From: Bacteroidota bacterium
GTDB taxonomy: Bacteria; Bacteroidota; Ignavibacteria; UBA10030
Assembly (NCBI GenBank): GCA_025454835.1
Contig: JALONQ010000024.1
Location: forward strand, 1 to 39,187
Direction: 5' to 3'
DNA length: 39,187 nucleotides
A program made the position numbers and the translations under genes. The notes under the pieces were generated by a model. It was not told where the DNA came from and made no database searches. It saw only the letters and a program-made list of their open reading frames with translations. Position 1 is the stretch's first letter, and every line of letters begins with the position of its first letter. This document shows, piece after piece, positions 1-10,035 of this stretch.

Positions 1-104
1 TCTCATCAGATCGGCAGGCGGCCGCAAGTTACTCTGTCAAAGAACAACCAGCAAAATCAGCACACGCTAAAGCTGTCTACTTCTATTTGTCACCCAGCCT
101 CTAA

Positions 105-1025
105 CTACTTCCATCCCACTAGTTCTTTCACAAAGTATCCCACCGCATGTAAATGATCCCCGTGATCGATCCCTGAATTCCCCGCGAATCCGAGGATCGC
201 GAAGTTCCCAGTCCGCACCTCACTCGTCTGTTGCATGCCAAGAGGCCCCCACCTGAGTACCGGCGTGCGCCGGAGTCCGAGTTGTTCGATGAGCCAATCG
301 GTCGCCTCCGTCGTGCTGACGAATGTTCCCGGAAAGACCTCGGAATGCGTGATCATGAACCGCTTTTTCGAATCAGGACGCATCGTCTCACGGGCGAACG
401 ACAGGAACGCTTCGACGTTCGTTGAGTCGATCCGTCCACCTTCTGCGATCGGGGTGCGCTCGGGAATGTAGCTCGCATGAATGCCGTCGAGCAACAAGGC
501 GGCATCGATCCTCGCGCGATTCTCGGGTTGTGAAAGGATGCGGCGGACCGCCCCATAGCCCGCACTGAATCCGGCCAGCGCCACCCGGTTCCACCGCGCT
601 CCAACACCGCGCCCCCGGAGCACCGAATCGACCGACTTCAGCAGCCGCAGAAAGACCGTCGAGTCGGTAAACGGAGCGCCGTACGCGCTCGACCCTCCTC
701 CCAGATTGATCGTGACGCCGATCAGATCCACGCCGGACGACTCCGCCGCATGATGCGTGACGTAGGCCGCCGTGTGGAAGTTCAGGAACATCAGCAGGTC
801 CCGTCGGTCGTTGTGGCGGTTCGGAAGGTACACGTCTACCACCCGGGGCAGGACGCCGACGATCGAATCCCGAATGCCGTCGTAGGTGGCCGGTGCAATG
901 CGTCCATGGGCACGTGTCCGCTCGACCATGGGTGATGGATACTGTGCGCGGATCCGCACAGAGTCCTGTGCCTGGATCGGCGGAACAGCAAGAAGCATCA
1001 AGAGTGCAACAGGGAGCGGCTTCAT
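105..1025 (-). CDS. Secreted alpha/beta-hydrolase (esterase-like) protein
   Basis: The 306-residue product begins with a hydrophobic signal peptide (about residues 1-20, ending in IQAQ), so it is probably periplasmic or secreted. GFSAG at 152-156 looks like an alpha/beta-hydrolase nucleophile elbow with Ser154. An Asp in LLDGIH (about 180) and a His in the C-terminal DHLHAVGYF segment (about 290-297) could complete a triad. Charged residues just before the elbow and a region rich in Gly and Ser (about 107-117) fit the fold. The substrate cannot be read from sequence. It stands alone, divergent from glnB-amtB. The fold assignment is moderately sure; the exact enzyme is unknown. Confidence 0.6.
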   Translation of the reverse strand: MKPLPVALLMLLAVPPIQAQDSVRIRAQYPSPMVERTRAHGRIAPATYDGIRDSIVGVLPRVVDVYLPNRHNDRRDLLMFLNFHTAAYVTHHAAESSGVDLIGVTINLGGGSSAYGAPFTDSTVFLRLLKSVDSVLRGRGVGARWNRVALAGFSAGYGAVRRILSQPENRARIDAALLLDGIHASYIPERTPIAEGGRIDSTNVEAFLSFARETMRPDSKKRFMITHSEVFPGTFVSTTEATDWLIEQLGLRRTPVLRWGPLGMQQTSEVRTGNFAILGFAGNSGIDHGDHLHAVGYFVKELVGWK

Positions 1026-1081
1026 GAGATCACAGTACGCAAACCTTGCTGGACCAGCAAGATGAATGGTGGAATGACGTG

Positions 1082-1109
1082 TTGACAGTAGAAAATGCTT
1101 GTATGTTTG
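1082..1109 (+). promoter_or_regulatory. Candidate promoter for glnB-amtB, Bacteroidota-like
   Basis: TTGACA lies at 1082-1087 and TATGTTTG at 1102-1109. The second motif fits the Bacteroidota -7 consensus TAnnTTTG exactly, with 17 bases between its TA and the upstream TTG. A second possible -10 (TATATT, 1123-1128) lies just downstream. The leader to glnB would be about 320 nt. No experimental support. Confidence 0.45.
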
Positions 1110-1237
1110 TCGGACGCTTAACTATATTAGGCAGAGTAACGATTCGGGCTGCATCGTGTGGCCTTTTTGGGGATGGCAGGCAAGCTTCTGAGGTCTCGGC
1201 AAGAGCGGGCACAGGTGCCGTCCCTGGGCCAGAAGCC

Positions 1238-2999
<1,762 letters not shown>

Positions 3000-3311
3000 A
3001 ATTCGAGGACCTCGAACGCGGGGAGGGTTCCAGATGCCATCGGGCGCCGGGGTCTCTGCGATCCACCCATTTGTGGGGTCTTCTTGACGGATCCATCCCC
3101 GGGGCCGGAAGTCCATGATCCTGCAGGCTTTGCCCCCACAGGCCTCTCCCGGAAACCTTATCTCCGCTTCTGCTTCTTTCTAGCCGGTTGCTGAGAAACC
3201 CTGCGGAGGTCAGAACATCAGCCGCCAAGAACGCCAGCCGAAGACTCATCACCACCATCACGAAGTGATCAATAACCGGTCAGGCAGGCGGTAGGTGGCC
3301 CGTACACAAGT
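3000..3311. other. Gene-free region after amtB
   Basis: No credible ORF is seen. Directly after the amtB stop is a perfect palindrome, TTCGAGG-A-CCTCGAA (3002-3016). The rest is GC-rich and ends in the strong hairpin at 3312. Transcription of this stretch as an untranslated tail or a small RNA is possible but unsupported. Confidence 0.35.
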
Positions 3312-3357
3312 GAAGGCGCGGCCAGGTCGTGACGACCCAACCGCGCCTTCGGTTTTT
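3312..3357 (+). terminator. Rho-independent terminator after amtB (copy 1 of shared hairpin)
   Basis: The ten-base arms GAAGGCGCGG (3312-3321) and CCGCGCCTTC (3341-3350) pair perfectly. An inner stem, GGTCG-TGA-CGACC, sits inside, and GGTTTTT follows. It lies between the convergent amtB and ftsZ genes and is oriented for the plus strand. A related hairpin is at 31482-31518. Confidence 0.8.
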
Positions 3358-3516
3358 CAGGTGGAGGCAGACGGGCGCACGTGCTGACGACGCGGTCACC
3401 AGTGAGCCAGCGCCGCGCACATCGCCCTGCCGGATCCAGCGTCCCATCCCGAGCGCCAGAACCGAGTTCCTGCGAATCCTTCCTCCACCCCTCACCTCAC
3501 ACCTGACGCCTTCCCG

Positions 3517-4701
3517 CTAGTCCATGATCTTCCGCAGAAACGCCGGCTTCTCCGTATCGCTCTTGTCGATCTTGTCCTCCCGCTGGCCGGCTTCGCGGAG
3601 CGTCGTGCTCGAGATGTCGATGGCGCGTCGGATGAACGCCGGCTCGTCGTTGTGCTGGAGCTGCGCCGGACCCGACGGAACGCTCGACACCCGGCTGACG
3701 AGGTTGGCCGACGGACGGGCCGCCGGACGCTGCGTCGCCAAGCGCCGATTGAACCCGGTCGCAACGACCGTTACGTAGAGCTCTTCGTCGACGTCTTCGT
3801 TGATCACCGTGCCAAAAATGATCTCGGCATCGTCGCCGGCGGCGTTGTGGATGACGTTCATCGCCTCTTCCACCTCCCACATCGTCAGGTTCGGACCGCC
3901 GGTGATGTTGATCAGGATCCCCTGCGCGCCGGCGATCGAGACCCCTTCGAGCAGCGGGCTCGAGATGGCGCTGTTCGCCGCTTCGATGGCGCGGTTGTCG
4001 CCGCGGGCAACGCCCGTACCCATGAGCGCGTCCCCCATTTCCCGCATGACACGACGTACGTCCGCAAAGTCGACGTTGATGAGGCCGGAGACCGTGATGA
4101 TCTCCGAGATACCACGGGCCGCCTTGTGCAGCACATCGTTGCAGATCTCGAACGCCTGGCCGACAGTCGTCTTCCGGTCGATGATCTCGAGCAGCTTCTG
4201 ATTCGGGATGACGATCATGGTATCGACCTGCTTCTTCAACTCTTCAAGGCCCGCATCGGCCTGCGTCATCCGTTTCTTGCCTTCGCTGAGGAACGGCTTC
4301 GTCACAATGCCGACGACCAATGCACCGAGCGATTTCGCGATGCCGGCCACGACGGGTGCTCCGCCCGTACCGGTGCCGCCGCCCATGCCGGCCGTGATGA
4401 ACACCATGTCGCTGCCCGACAGAGACTGCGCGATCTCCTCCCGGTCCTCCTCGACCGCCCGGAAACCGATGTTGGGATCTGCCCCTGCGCCGAGTCCGCG
4501 CGTCAGGGTCTTGCCGATCTGGATCTTGTGCTGTGCTTTGCTCCTCTCGAGCGCTTGGGCGTCGGTATTGATGGCAACATAGTCGACGCCGATCAGGCCC
4601 TTGTCGATCATGCTGTTGACGGCGTTGTTGCCGCCGCCCCCTACGCCCACGACGCGGATCTTCGCGCCGCGCGAGACTGCGGGATCGAGTTCAATAGGCA
4701 C
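3517..4701 (-). CDS. ftsZ: Cell division protein FtsZ
   Basis: The 394-residue tubulin-like GTPase polymerises at mid-cell to form the Z ring. The nucleotide-binding loop [12 protein letters not shown] is near residue 20, the GTP signature GGGTGTG near 110, and the T7-loop region LINVDFADV near 210. The C-terminus [11 protein letters not shown] is the conserved tail that binds FtsA and other partners, after a short linker. The start is GTG at 4701 with an excellent ribosome site. It is the last dcw gene, 195 bases after ftsA; that gap holds a G-run motif and an inverted repeat. Nothing suggests loss of function. Confidence 0.97.
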   Translation of the reverse strand: MPIELDPAVSRGAKIRVVGVGGGGNNAVNSMIDKGLIGVDYVAINTDAQALERSKAQHKIQIGKTLTRGLGAGADPNIGFRAVEEDREEIAQSLSGSDMVFITAGMGGGTGTGGAPVVAGIAKSLGALVVGIVTKPFLSEGKKRMTQADAGLEELKKQVDTMIVIPNQKLLEIIDRKTTVGQAFEICNDVLHKAARGISEIITVSGLINVDFADVRRVMREMGDALMGTGVARGDNRAIEAANSAISSPLLEGVSIAGAQGILINITGGPNLTMWEVEEAMNVIHNAAGDDAEIIFGTVINEDVDEELYVTVVATGFNRRLATQRPAARPSANLVSRVSSVPSGPAQLQHNDEPAFIRRAIDISSTTLREAGQREDKIDKSDTEKPAFLRKIMD

Positions 4702-4706
4702 TGGTG

Positions 4707-4714
4707 ACCTCCTT
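4707..4714 (-). promoter_or_regulatory. Strong Shine-Dalgarno site of ftsZ
   Basis: Read on the minus strand, AAGGAGGT ends five bases before the GTG start of ftsZ. This is an eight-base match to the usual anti-Shine-Dalgarno sequence, much stronger than at most genes here, and it fixes the start. Confidence 0.8.
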
Positions 4715-4719
4715 GAAAA

Positions 4720-4740
4720 GGGATGGGATGGGTGGATGGG
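4720..4740 (+). other. Four G3 runs upstream of ftsZ (possible G-quadruplex)
   Basis: GGG runs begin at 4720, 4725, 4730 and 4738, with loops of 2, 2 and 5 bases. The motif is on the strand opposite the ftsZ mRNA, so it would form in the template DNA strand during transcription, just upstream of the ftsZ ribosome site. Confidence 0.4.
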
Positions 4741-4815
4741 TGGTGATTATCAGTTTCATGAGTGGCGAGGGACGATCCTCACCGTTGCATTTCATTGTCG
4801 CGACAAAGAGCGCCT

Positions 4816-4886
4816 CCACGAAGAGACACGAATGATCCTGACCATGAGAAGATGCTGTGTGCGTGTTGATTCGTGAGCCTTCGTGG
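4816..4886. repeat. Inverted repeat (CACGAAG family) between ftsA and ftsZ
   Basis: The left arm CCACGAAG..ACACGAAT (4816-4832) pairs imperfectly with ATTCGTGAGCCTTCGTGG (4869-4886). The units recall the 9-base phased element at 23397. It fills most of the ftsA-ftsZ spacer. Confidence 0.55.
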
Positions 4887-4896
4887 TTCCTCTTTT

Positions 4897-6135
4897 TCAA
4901 AGCTCATCGAACCACTGCTTCATTCGCGACAGGATCGACTTGCCTCTTCCGTCCTTGATCGTCGTTGCGATCGTCGAACGGTCACGGTGTCTCAGCTCAT
5001 GCATGACAAGTCCGACGCCCGTCGCAAAGATCGGGTTCTCGATCTCCCGCACAAGCCCTGCGCCAAAGCCGGTCGGAATACCGATCTTCACCGGCATCCC
5101 CATGACCTCCTTCGCCAACTCCGCGGTCCCCTTGATGAGCGACCCTCCGCCGGTCAGCACGACGCCGGCCGAGAGATGCCGGGAGTAGCCCGAACGCTTG
5201 ATCTCCATCGCCACGAATTCGAGGATCTCCTCCATGCGAGGCTGGATGATCTTGCACAGCAGCTGCTTGTCGATCTCCTGCGGCGGGCGGCCGCCAATGC
5301 CCGGCAGCAAGATCGGCTGGTTGTCGACGACGGCCGGTTCATACGCAAAGCCGTGCTCGATCTTGAGCCGTTCCGCTTGGTCGCCAAGAAGTCCGAGTCC
5401 CTTGCGGATGTCGTCCGTCACCTTCCTGCCGGCGACTCCGATGACCGCCGTGTGTCGGATCGTCCGTTCTTCGAACACCGCCAGGTCGGTCGTCCCGCCG
5501 CCGATGTCCAGGAGCGCGACGCCGACCTCCTTCTCTTGCTCGTCCAGCACCGCATAGCTCGACGCCAGCGGTTCGAGCACCATGTCGTTGACCTGCAGTC
5601 CGGCCCGCTGAACGCAGCGATAGATGTTCTGCGCGGCCGTGACGAGGCCCGTCACAATGTGGACGACCGCCTCCATCCGCACGCCGGCCATGCCGACCGG
5701 ATCATAGATCCCGTCCTGCCCGTCGACGATGAACTGCTGCGGAATGACGTGAATGATCTTCCGGTCGAGCGGCAGCGCCACGCGGCGCGTGTCATCGATC
5801 AGACGGTCGACGTCCTCCTTCGTGATCTCGTTGTCCGGACGGCTGATGGCGATGACCCCCCGGCTCTGAAAGCTCTGGATATGATCGCCCGCAATGCCGA
5901 CGGTGACCGCATTGATCTTGACGCCCGACTGTGCCTCCGCATCGGCCACGGCGGCCCGTACGGACTGAACGGTCTTTTCGATGTTCGTCACGACGCCGCG
6001 CGTCAATCCCTCCGACGGGCTCCGTCCGATCCCGAGGACTTTCAGCTTGCCCGGATGGGCCTCATCCGGCGACGCCACGATGGCGCAAACCTTCGTGGTG
6101 CCGATATCCAGTCCAACTGCGATGTCCTGTTCCAT
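4897..6135 (-). CDS. ftsA: Cell division protein FtsA
   Basis: The 412-residue actin-like ATPase anchors FtsZ filaments to the membrane and recruits later divisome proteins. Actin-fold motifs are visible: GLDIGTTKVCAIV at the N-terminus (phosphate 1), LLDIGGGTTDLAVFE in the middle (phosphate 2), and VVLTGGGSLIKG (adenosine site). The C-terminal helix ILSRMKQWFDEL is amphipathic and is the expected membrane-targeting tail. The ATG at 6135 has AAGGA six bases upstream. It sits between ftsQ and ftsZ, the standard order. Confidence 0.96.
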   Translation of the reverse strand: MEQDIAVGLDIGTTKVCAIVASPDEAHPGKLKVLGIGRSPSEGLTRGVVTNIEKTVQSVRAAVADAEAQSGVKINAVTVGIAGDHIQSFQSRGVIAISRPDNEITKEDVDRLIDDTRRVALPLDRKIIHVIPQQFIVDGQDGIYDPVGMAGVRMEAVVHIVTGLVTAAQNIYRCVQRAGLQVNDMVLEPLASSYAVLDEQEKEVGVALLDIGGGTTDLAVFEERTIRHTAVIGVAGRKVTDDIRKGLGLLGDQAERLKIEHGFAYEPAVVDNQPILLPGIGGRPPQEIDKQLLCKIIQPRMEEILEFVAMEIKRSGYSRHLSAGVVLTGGGSLIKGTAELAKEVMGMPVKIGIPTGFGAGLVREIENPIFATGVGLVMHELRHRDRSTIATTIKDGRGKSILSRMKQWFDEL

Positions 6136-6185
6136 GGTCTTCCTTGGCCCTTTTGTCGTCAGGGCTTCACTGCGAATCGCTGTCC

Positions 6186-6213
6186 GATTCTCTATTCTCT
6201 ATTTTCCATTCAC
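6186..6213. repeat. Four degenerate heptamers between ftsQ and ftsA
   Basis: GATTCTC, TATTCTC, TATTTTC and CATTCAC follow each other with no gap. They lie in the 85-base ftsQ-ftsA spacer. Confidence 0.5.
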
Positions 6214-6220
6214 GGCTTTC

Positions 6221-6979
6221 CTACAACCGCTTCTTCACCTGCTCGGGCGCCCACCGTACCACTACCTGGTCCCGATACCGCAGGTCGATGTACTCCAGGT
6301 CCTTCGTTCCACGCTCAAGCACTTCCGACGCCCAGAATGCTTCGAGCCTTGCCACTTTGTCGGCGATCTCGCCGCGGCCGAAGATGATCGGAACGCCCGA
6401 TTCCGCCGACGTGAGCACCATGTCGCCGCCATCACGCACTCGGATCTCCGAGATGCGATGGAACATCTCCCTGTTGACCCTCTTCAACACGTTCAGCAGG
6501 AGCAAGGCCTCTTGCACATCGTCTTTCTCGATAGCTGTGCCCGCCGCCAATCTTGTGCCGGGCGGAATGCCCGCCAGCACCGGCAGGTCGTACACGGCCT
6601 TCGAGATGGACGACGGCAACACGACGCCGCGATCGTCCACGTACCACAATGGCGAGCCGAGAATGACGGCCAGCGGCGTCCGTTCTTCCACCGTGATCCG
6701 AATGCCCCCCGACAGGTCGCGCTCCACCGTCGCGCGCCGGATGAAGTAGTGGCTCTGCACGTTTCGTTGCACGCGCGTGAGGTCGACCCCGTAGAGCGGC
6801 GTCCCCGTCGGGATCTCGGCCAGCTGGATGATCTGGTTTGTCTCAACGTTGACCGCCCCGGCCACCGCCACCCGCTTCACGCGCAGGTTCGACTTCCACA
6901 GGTTCCCGCCGACGACCAGAAGGAGAACGAGGCCCACCAGGGCGACGACGCCGGTCCACCGAATGCGTTCTTCGCTCAC
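6221..6979 (-). CDS. ftsQ: Cell division protein FtsQ/DivIB
   Basis: This 252-residue bitopic protein links the cytoplasmic and periplasmic parts of the divisome through FtsL/FtsB-type partners. It has a short cytoplasmic N-terminus, one membrane helix (about 9-25, VVALVGLVLLLVV) and then a POTRA domain starting at LRVKRVAVAG, followed by the FtsQ beta domain. An open frame continues upstream, but that part is the shadow of murB. I chose the GTG at 6979 because it overlaps the murB stop as GTGA and gives a normal FtsQ length. The identification rests on topology, POTRA-like sequence and position. Confidence 0.88.
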   Translation of the reverse strand: MSEERIRWTGVVALVGLVLLLVVGGNLWKSNLRVKRVAVAGAVNVETNQIIQLAEIPTGTPLYGVDLTRVQRNVQSHYFIRRATVERDLSGGIRITVEERTPLAVILGSPLWYVDDRGVVLPSSISKAVYDLPVLAGIPPGTRLAAGTAIEKDDVQEALLLLNVLKRVNREMFHRISEIRVRDGGDMVLTSAESGVPIIFGRGEIADKVARLEAFWASEVLERGTKDLEYIDLRYRDQVVVRWAPEQVKKRL

Positions 6980-7887
6980 GCCGCTCTCGCCGTCGTCTTG
7001 AATCCGATGAGCTTCACTTCCAACTCCAGTTGAAGGCCCGAATGCTGATACACGGTCCGCTGCACAAGGTTGATGAGTTGCACGACGTCCTGCGCCGTGC
7101 CGTTTCCGAGGTTGACCATGAAGTTGGCGTGCTTCTCCGACACCTGAATGCCGCCGATCTTTTTGCCTTTCAATCCAGCTTCTTCGATCAGCCTCGCCGC
7201 GAACGCTCCCTGAGGGTTCTTGAACATCGACCCGAGATTCGGCAGCTCGAGCGGTTGCGTTGCATTCCGCTTCTGGATCAGTTCCTTCCGCCGCCGGATC
7301 AGCGTCTCTACGTCGCCCGATGGGAGCTGGAATCGACCCGACAACACCACGCGTCCTTCGAACGCCGAGTGACGATACCGGAACCCGCACTCCTCCTTCG
7401 GCAGCCACACCGGAACGCCGCCCTCTAAGACCTCCACCGCGGCGCAGTGATCGGCGATCTCGCCGCCGTGCGCCCCGGCGTTCATCACGATCCCTCCTCC
7501 GACGCTGCCGGGGATCCCCGCCAGCATCTCGACCCCGGCCAGCCCTTGCTGGACGCAGAAGTCGACGAATTTCGTCAGCCGCACGCCTGCTTCTGCGATC
7601 ACGTCGCCATGGTCGCGGCGCACGGATGTCAGTGCCGATTCCAGGCTGATGACGACGCCGCGGAAGCCGTCGTCGCTCACCAGCATGTTGCTGCCGCGGC
7701 CGAGCAAGAGATACGGCACACGTTGCGCCACCAGGACCGAGACAAGGTCGAGAAGGTCCTTCCGGTCCGCCGGTTCGATGTAGCAGTCGGCCGGTCCACC
7801 GACCTTCATCCATGTGTACGGACCCAACAGCTCGTTGAGCGCGATGCGTCCGCGAACCACCCGGTGGATCTCGTCCAACGGTATCAT
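6976..7887 (-). CDS. murB: UDP-N-acetylenolpyruvoylglucosamine reductase
   Basis: This 303-residue flavoenzyme reduces UDP-GlcNAc-enolpyruvate to UDP-MurNAc with NADPH in the cytoplasm. FAD-binding signatures are visible: TWMKVGGPAD near the N-terminus, LGRGSNMLVSDDGFRG, and AGIPGSVGGGIVMNAGAHG. The catalytic serine lies in GSMFKNP, and the glutamate probably lies in the C-terminal QVSEKHANF segment. The tyrosine-type motif FRYRHS is present. The ATG at 7887 gives the family length; a longer frame to 8016 adds 43 unlike residues. It is placed between murC and ftsQ and coupled to ftsQ. Confidence 0.95.
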   Translation of the reverse strand: MIPLDEIHRVVRGRIALNELLGPYTWMKVGGPADCYIEPADRKDLLDLVSVLVAQRVPYLLLGRGSNMLVSDDGFRGVVISLESALTSVRRDHGDVIAEAGVRLTKFVDFCVQQGLAGVEMLAGIPGSVGGGIVMNAGAHGGEIADHCAAVEVLEGGVPVWLPKEECGFRYRHSAFEGRVVLSGRFQLPSGDVETLIRRRKELIQKRNATQPLELPNLGSMFKNPQGAFAARLIEEAGLKGKKIGGIQVSEKHANFMVNLGNGTAQDVVQLINLVQRTVYQHSGLQLELEVKLIGFKTTARAA

Positions 7888-7928
7888 TCTAGAAGTCGCC
7901 TCAAAGGGCCAACATGCAGTATCTCCAG

Positions 7929-7955
7929 CAGCTCGCGCAGCGTCCGCAACGTCCG
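7929..7955. repeat. Three nonamers between murC and murB
   Basis: CAGCTCGCG, CAGCGTCCG and CAACGTCCG are consecutive 9-base units in the 143-base spacer. The pattern is weak but matches the phased spacers elsewhere in the window. Confidence 0.35.
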
Positions 7956-8030
7956 CAGCCAACATGTATCGATGTTTCCGTTGCATCGCGTGGGCTGCGT
8001 TTGCCGCGCGACGCATTCTTGAGACCGCTC

Positions 8031-9413
8031 CTAGGTCGAGCGAAGTTCCTTCAAGAACTGCTCTCCGAACTTCCAGATGTCGCCGGCGCCCATCGTGATG
8101 ACGATATCACCCTCCTTCGTGATCGACCGGAGGTACGACGGGACCTTCGCTTTGTCCGTCACGTAATGCACGTCCTTGTGGCCGAACTGCTTGGCCGCGT
8201 TCGCGATCAGGGCGCCTGTCACTCCCTGGATCGGCTCCTCGCGCGCGGGATAGATGTCCGTCACGACGATCACGTCCGACAGGAGGAAAGCCTTGCCAAA
8301 CTCCTCATAGAAATCGCGCGTCCGTGTGAAAAGGTGCGGCTGGAACACGCACACCACGCGCCGCCGCCAGCCGGCCTTGACGCCCGACAACGTGGCCGCG
8401 CACTCGGTCGGATGATGCGCGTAGTCGTCGTAGACCGTGATGCCTTTCGCTTCCCCCTTCTTTTCCCACCGGCGATAGACGCCGGCGAACCGCTCGATGC
8501 CTGCCTTGATCCGTTCGAACGGAACCTGCAGCTCGAGCCCGACCGAAATGGCCGCCAAGGCGTTCTGCACGTTGTGTTTGCCGGGCACCTGGATCGTCAC
8601 TTCGCCCAGGTCATGATCGCCGCGGACGACGATGAACGTTGTGCGGTTCTCGCGGTGCCGGAGGTCGACCGCCTGCACGTCGGCCTGCGGGTTCAACCCG
8701 TACGTGATGATACGCTTCTTGTTGAGCGTCGGCATGATGTCGAGCAACGCCGGCTCGTCAAGACACAGGACGATGAAGCCATAGAACGGGACGCGCGACG
8801 CGAACTGGATGAACGCGCCCTTGATGTCCTCGAGGTCGCGGTAGCAATCCAGGTGGTCCGTTTCCAGCGTCGTCATAACGGCAATGGTCGGCGTGAGCGA
8901 CAGGAACGACCTGTCGAATTCGTCCGCCTCGACAACGATGAAATCACCTTTGCCCAGCCGCGCATTGGTGCCGCCGAGTCCGCTCAGCTTGCCTCCGACG
9001 ATCACCGTCGGGTCCAGTTCCCCCTCCATCAGCACAAGGCTGATCATCGAGGTCGTCGTCGTCTTGCCGTGCGTGCCGGCGATGCCGATGCCGTACTTCA
9101 ACCGCATCACTTCGGCCAGCATCTCGGCCCGGCGCACGACCGGGATCTTCCGGCGGTTCGCCTCTTGGATCTCCGGATTGTCGGGCGCGACGGCGGAGCT
9201 GTAGACCACCGTATCCACGTCGGCAGCGATGTTCGTGGCCTGGTGGCCTTCGAAGATCGTCGCGCCCAGTTGTTGCAGCCGCTCGGTGACCTCGGTCAGC
9301 GCCCGGTCCGAACCCGACACGGCAAAGCCCTGATCGAGCAGGATCTCGGCGATGCCGCTCATCCCGATGCCGCCGATGCCGATGAAGTGGATCTTCTTGA
9401 TCGAGGAGAACAT
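8031..9413 (-). CDS. murC: UDP-N-acetylmuramate--L-alanine ligase
   Basis: The 460-residue Mur ligase adds L-alanine to UDP-MurNAc using ATP, the first peptide step. The N-terminal Rossmann segment IHFIGIGGIGMSGIAEIL is typical of MurC. The ATP loop GIAGTHGKTTTTSM is near residue 110 and the C-terminal YDDYAHHPTE motif near 335. Length is normal. The ATG at 9413 has no Shine-Dalgarno site. Its neighbours are the unknown membrane gene upstream and murB downstream. Confidence 0.97.
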   Translation of the reverse strand: MFSSIKKIHFIGIGGIGMSGIAEILLDQGFAVSGSDRALTEVTERLQQLGATIFEGHQATNIAADVDTVVYSSAVAPDNPEIQEANRRKIPVVRRAEMLAEVMRLKYGIGIAGTHGKTTTTSMISLVLMEGELDPTVIVGGKLSGLGGTNARLGKGDFIVVEADEFDRSFLSLTPTIAVMTTLETDHLDCYRDLEDIKGAFIQFASRVPFYGFIVLCLDEPALLDIMPTLNKKRIITYGLNPQADVQAVDLRHRENRTTFIVVRGDHDLGEVTIQVPGKHNVQNALAAISVGLELQVPFERIKAGIERFAGVYRRWEKKGEAKGITVYDDYAHHPTECAATLSGVKAGWRRRVVCVFQPHLFTRTRDFYEEFGKAFLLSDVIVVTDIYPAREEPIQGVTGALIANAAKQFGHKDVHYVTDKAKVPSYLRSITKEGDIVITMGAGDIWKFGEQFLKELRST

Positions 9414-9425
9414 GTTGGCTAATGT

Positions 9426-9453
9426 GAAATCAACAATTCGAAATCCGAAATCG
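9426..9453. repeat. Four degenerate heptamers upstream of murC
   Basis: GAAATCA, ACAATTC, GAAATCC and GAAATCG fill almost the whole 40-base gap between the unknown membrane gene and murC. Confidence 0.5.
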
Positions 9454-9933
9454 TTATTGTGCCCGATAGCGCTTCATCGGCCTTGACGGGACCTTGGTGG
9501 CCAGCCTCTCGATCTCCGCCACCAGCTCTTGCTCCCGTTCGTATCGTCCGATGCGGATCCGATATGCCCAGCGCCGGCCCTTCGTCTTGATGAGGACCTG
9601 CTGGAACCGCCCCGCCGTCTGTACGAGCCGCTCCCGGCCGATGTGGATCCATTCGATGTCGTCCAGCATGACCACCCGTTCGCGATGCCGAGCATGAAAC
9701 ACGATGCGGTCCGGTCCGACGTTCACATGCCTCGCGCGCCAAAGATTCAGCAGAAGAGTTCCAAGCGCAGTGGCGAAGAAGAACAGGATGACGACGACGA
9801 TCGGGTCGTGGAAGAAGAACGTGAATGTCCCTTCCATGAAACTCCCGCGGATACCGGCATACAAGACCAGCGTGACGAGATACAACAGCGTCTGCTGGTA
9901 GTGAAAGTCCAGTTTGTATCTGAAGGTGGACAT
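9454..9933 (-). CDS. Two-helix membrane protein with PH-like C-terminus, unknown function
   Basis: The 159-residue protein has two predicted membrane helices (about 15-32 and 43-65). A charged, beta-rich tail follows (about 68-145) with alternating hydrophobic residues (DRIVFHARHRERVVMLDDIEWIHI). This layout resembles bacterial PH-like (YdbS/DUF304-type) membrane proteins, an inference from topology rather than a clear motif. It lies inside the dcw cluster between murG and murC, same strand, separated by repeat-filled gaps of 102 and 40 bases. I know of no standard dcw gene of this kind here. It could help the divisome or be a passenger. Confidence 0.6.
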   Translation of the reverse strand: MSTFRYKLDFHYQQTLLYLVTLVLYAGIRGSFMEGTFTFFFHDPIVVVILFFFATALGTLLLNLWRARHVNVGPDRIVFHARHRERVVMLDDIEWIHIGRERLVQTAGRFQQVLIKTKGRRWAYRIRIGRYEREQELVAEIERLATKVPSRPMKRYRAQ

Positions 9934-9958
9934 GGGGGAGGCTGGGAGAGAGCGGTAC

Positions 9959-10014
9959 GGTTGTCGGTGGTCGGTTGTCAGTGAGTAGTGAACAGTGAAC
10001 GGTGAACGGTGTTC
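9959..10014. repeat. Eight consecutive degenerate heptamers
   Basis: Units read GGTTGTC, GGTGGTC, GGTTGTC, AGTGAGT, AGTGAAC, AGTGAAC, GGTGAAC and GGTGTTC in strict 7-base phase. They fill the spacer between murG and the unknown membrane gene. This is the longest phased array in the window. Confidence 0.7.
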
Positions 10015-10035
10015 TGCGTTAGTTCCTTGCGTCCG

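Noticed and set aside
1-104. Partial gene at the left edge
   Set aside because: No frame with convincing protein character is open across these bases; they are only the tail region after the esterase gene.
3189-3245. TPP-riboswitch-like words (GCTGAGA, then ACCCTG, GAAC and CCAGCCGAAG)
   Set aside because: The 5' pairing strand is missing at a normal distance, the remaining core differs from consensus, and no gene follows before the terminator at 3312.
6980-7813. Apparent N-terminal extension of FtsQ
   Set aside because: It overlaps murB in another frame and is Arg-rich nonsense; the GTGA-coupled start at 6979 gives a normal FtsQ.
9959-10014. CRISPR-like array
   Set aside because: Units are only 7 bases, degenerate and without spacers; no cas genes are present.
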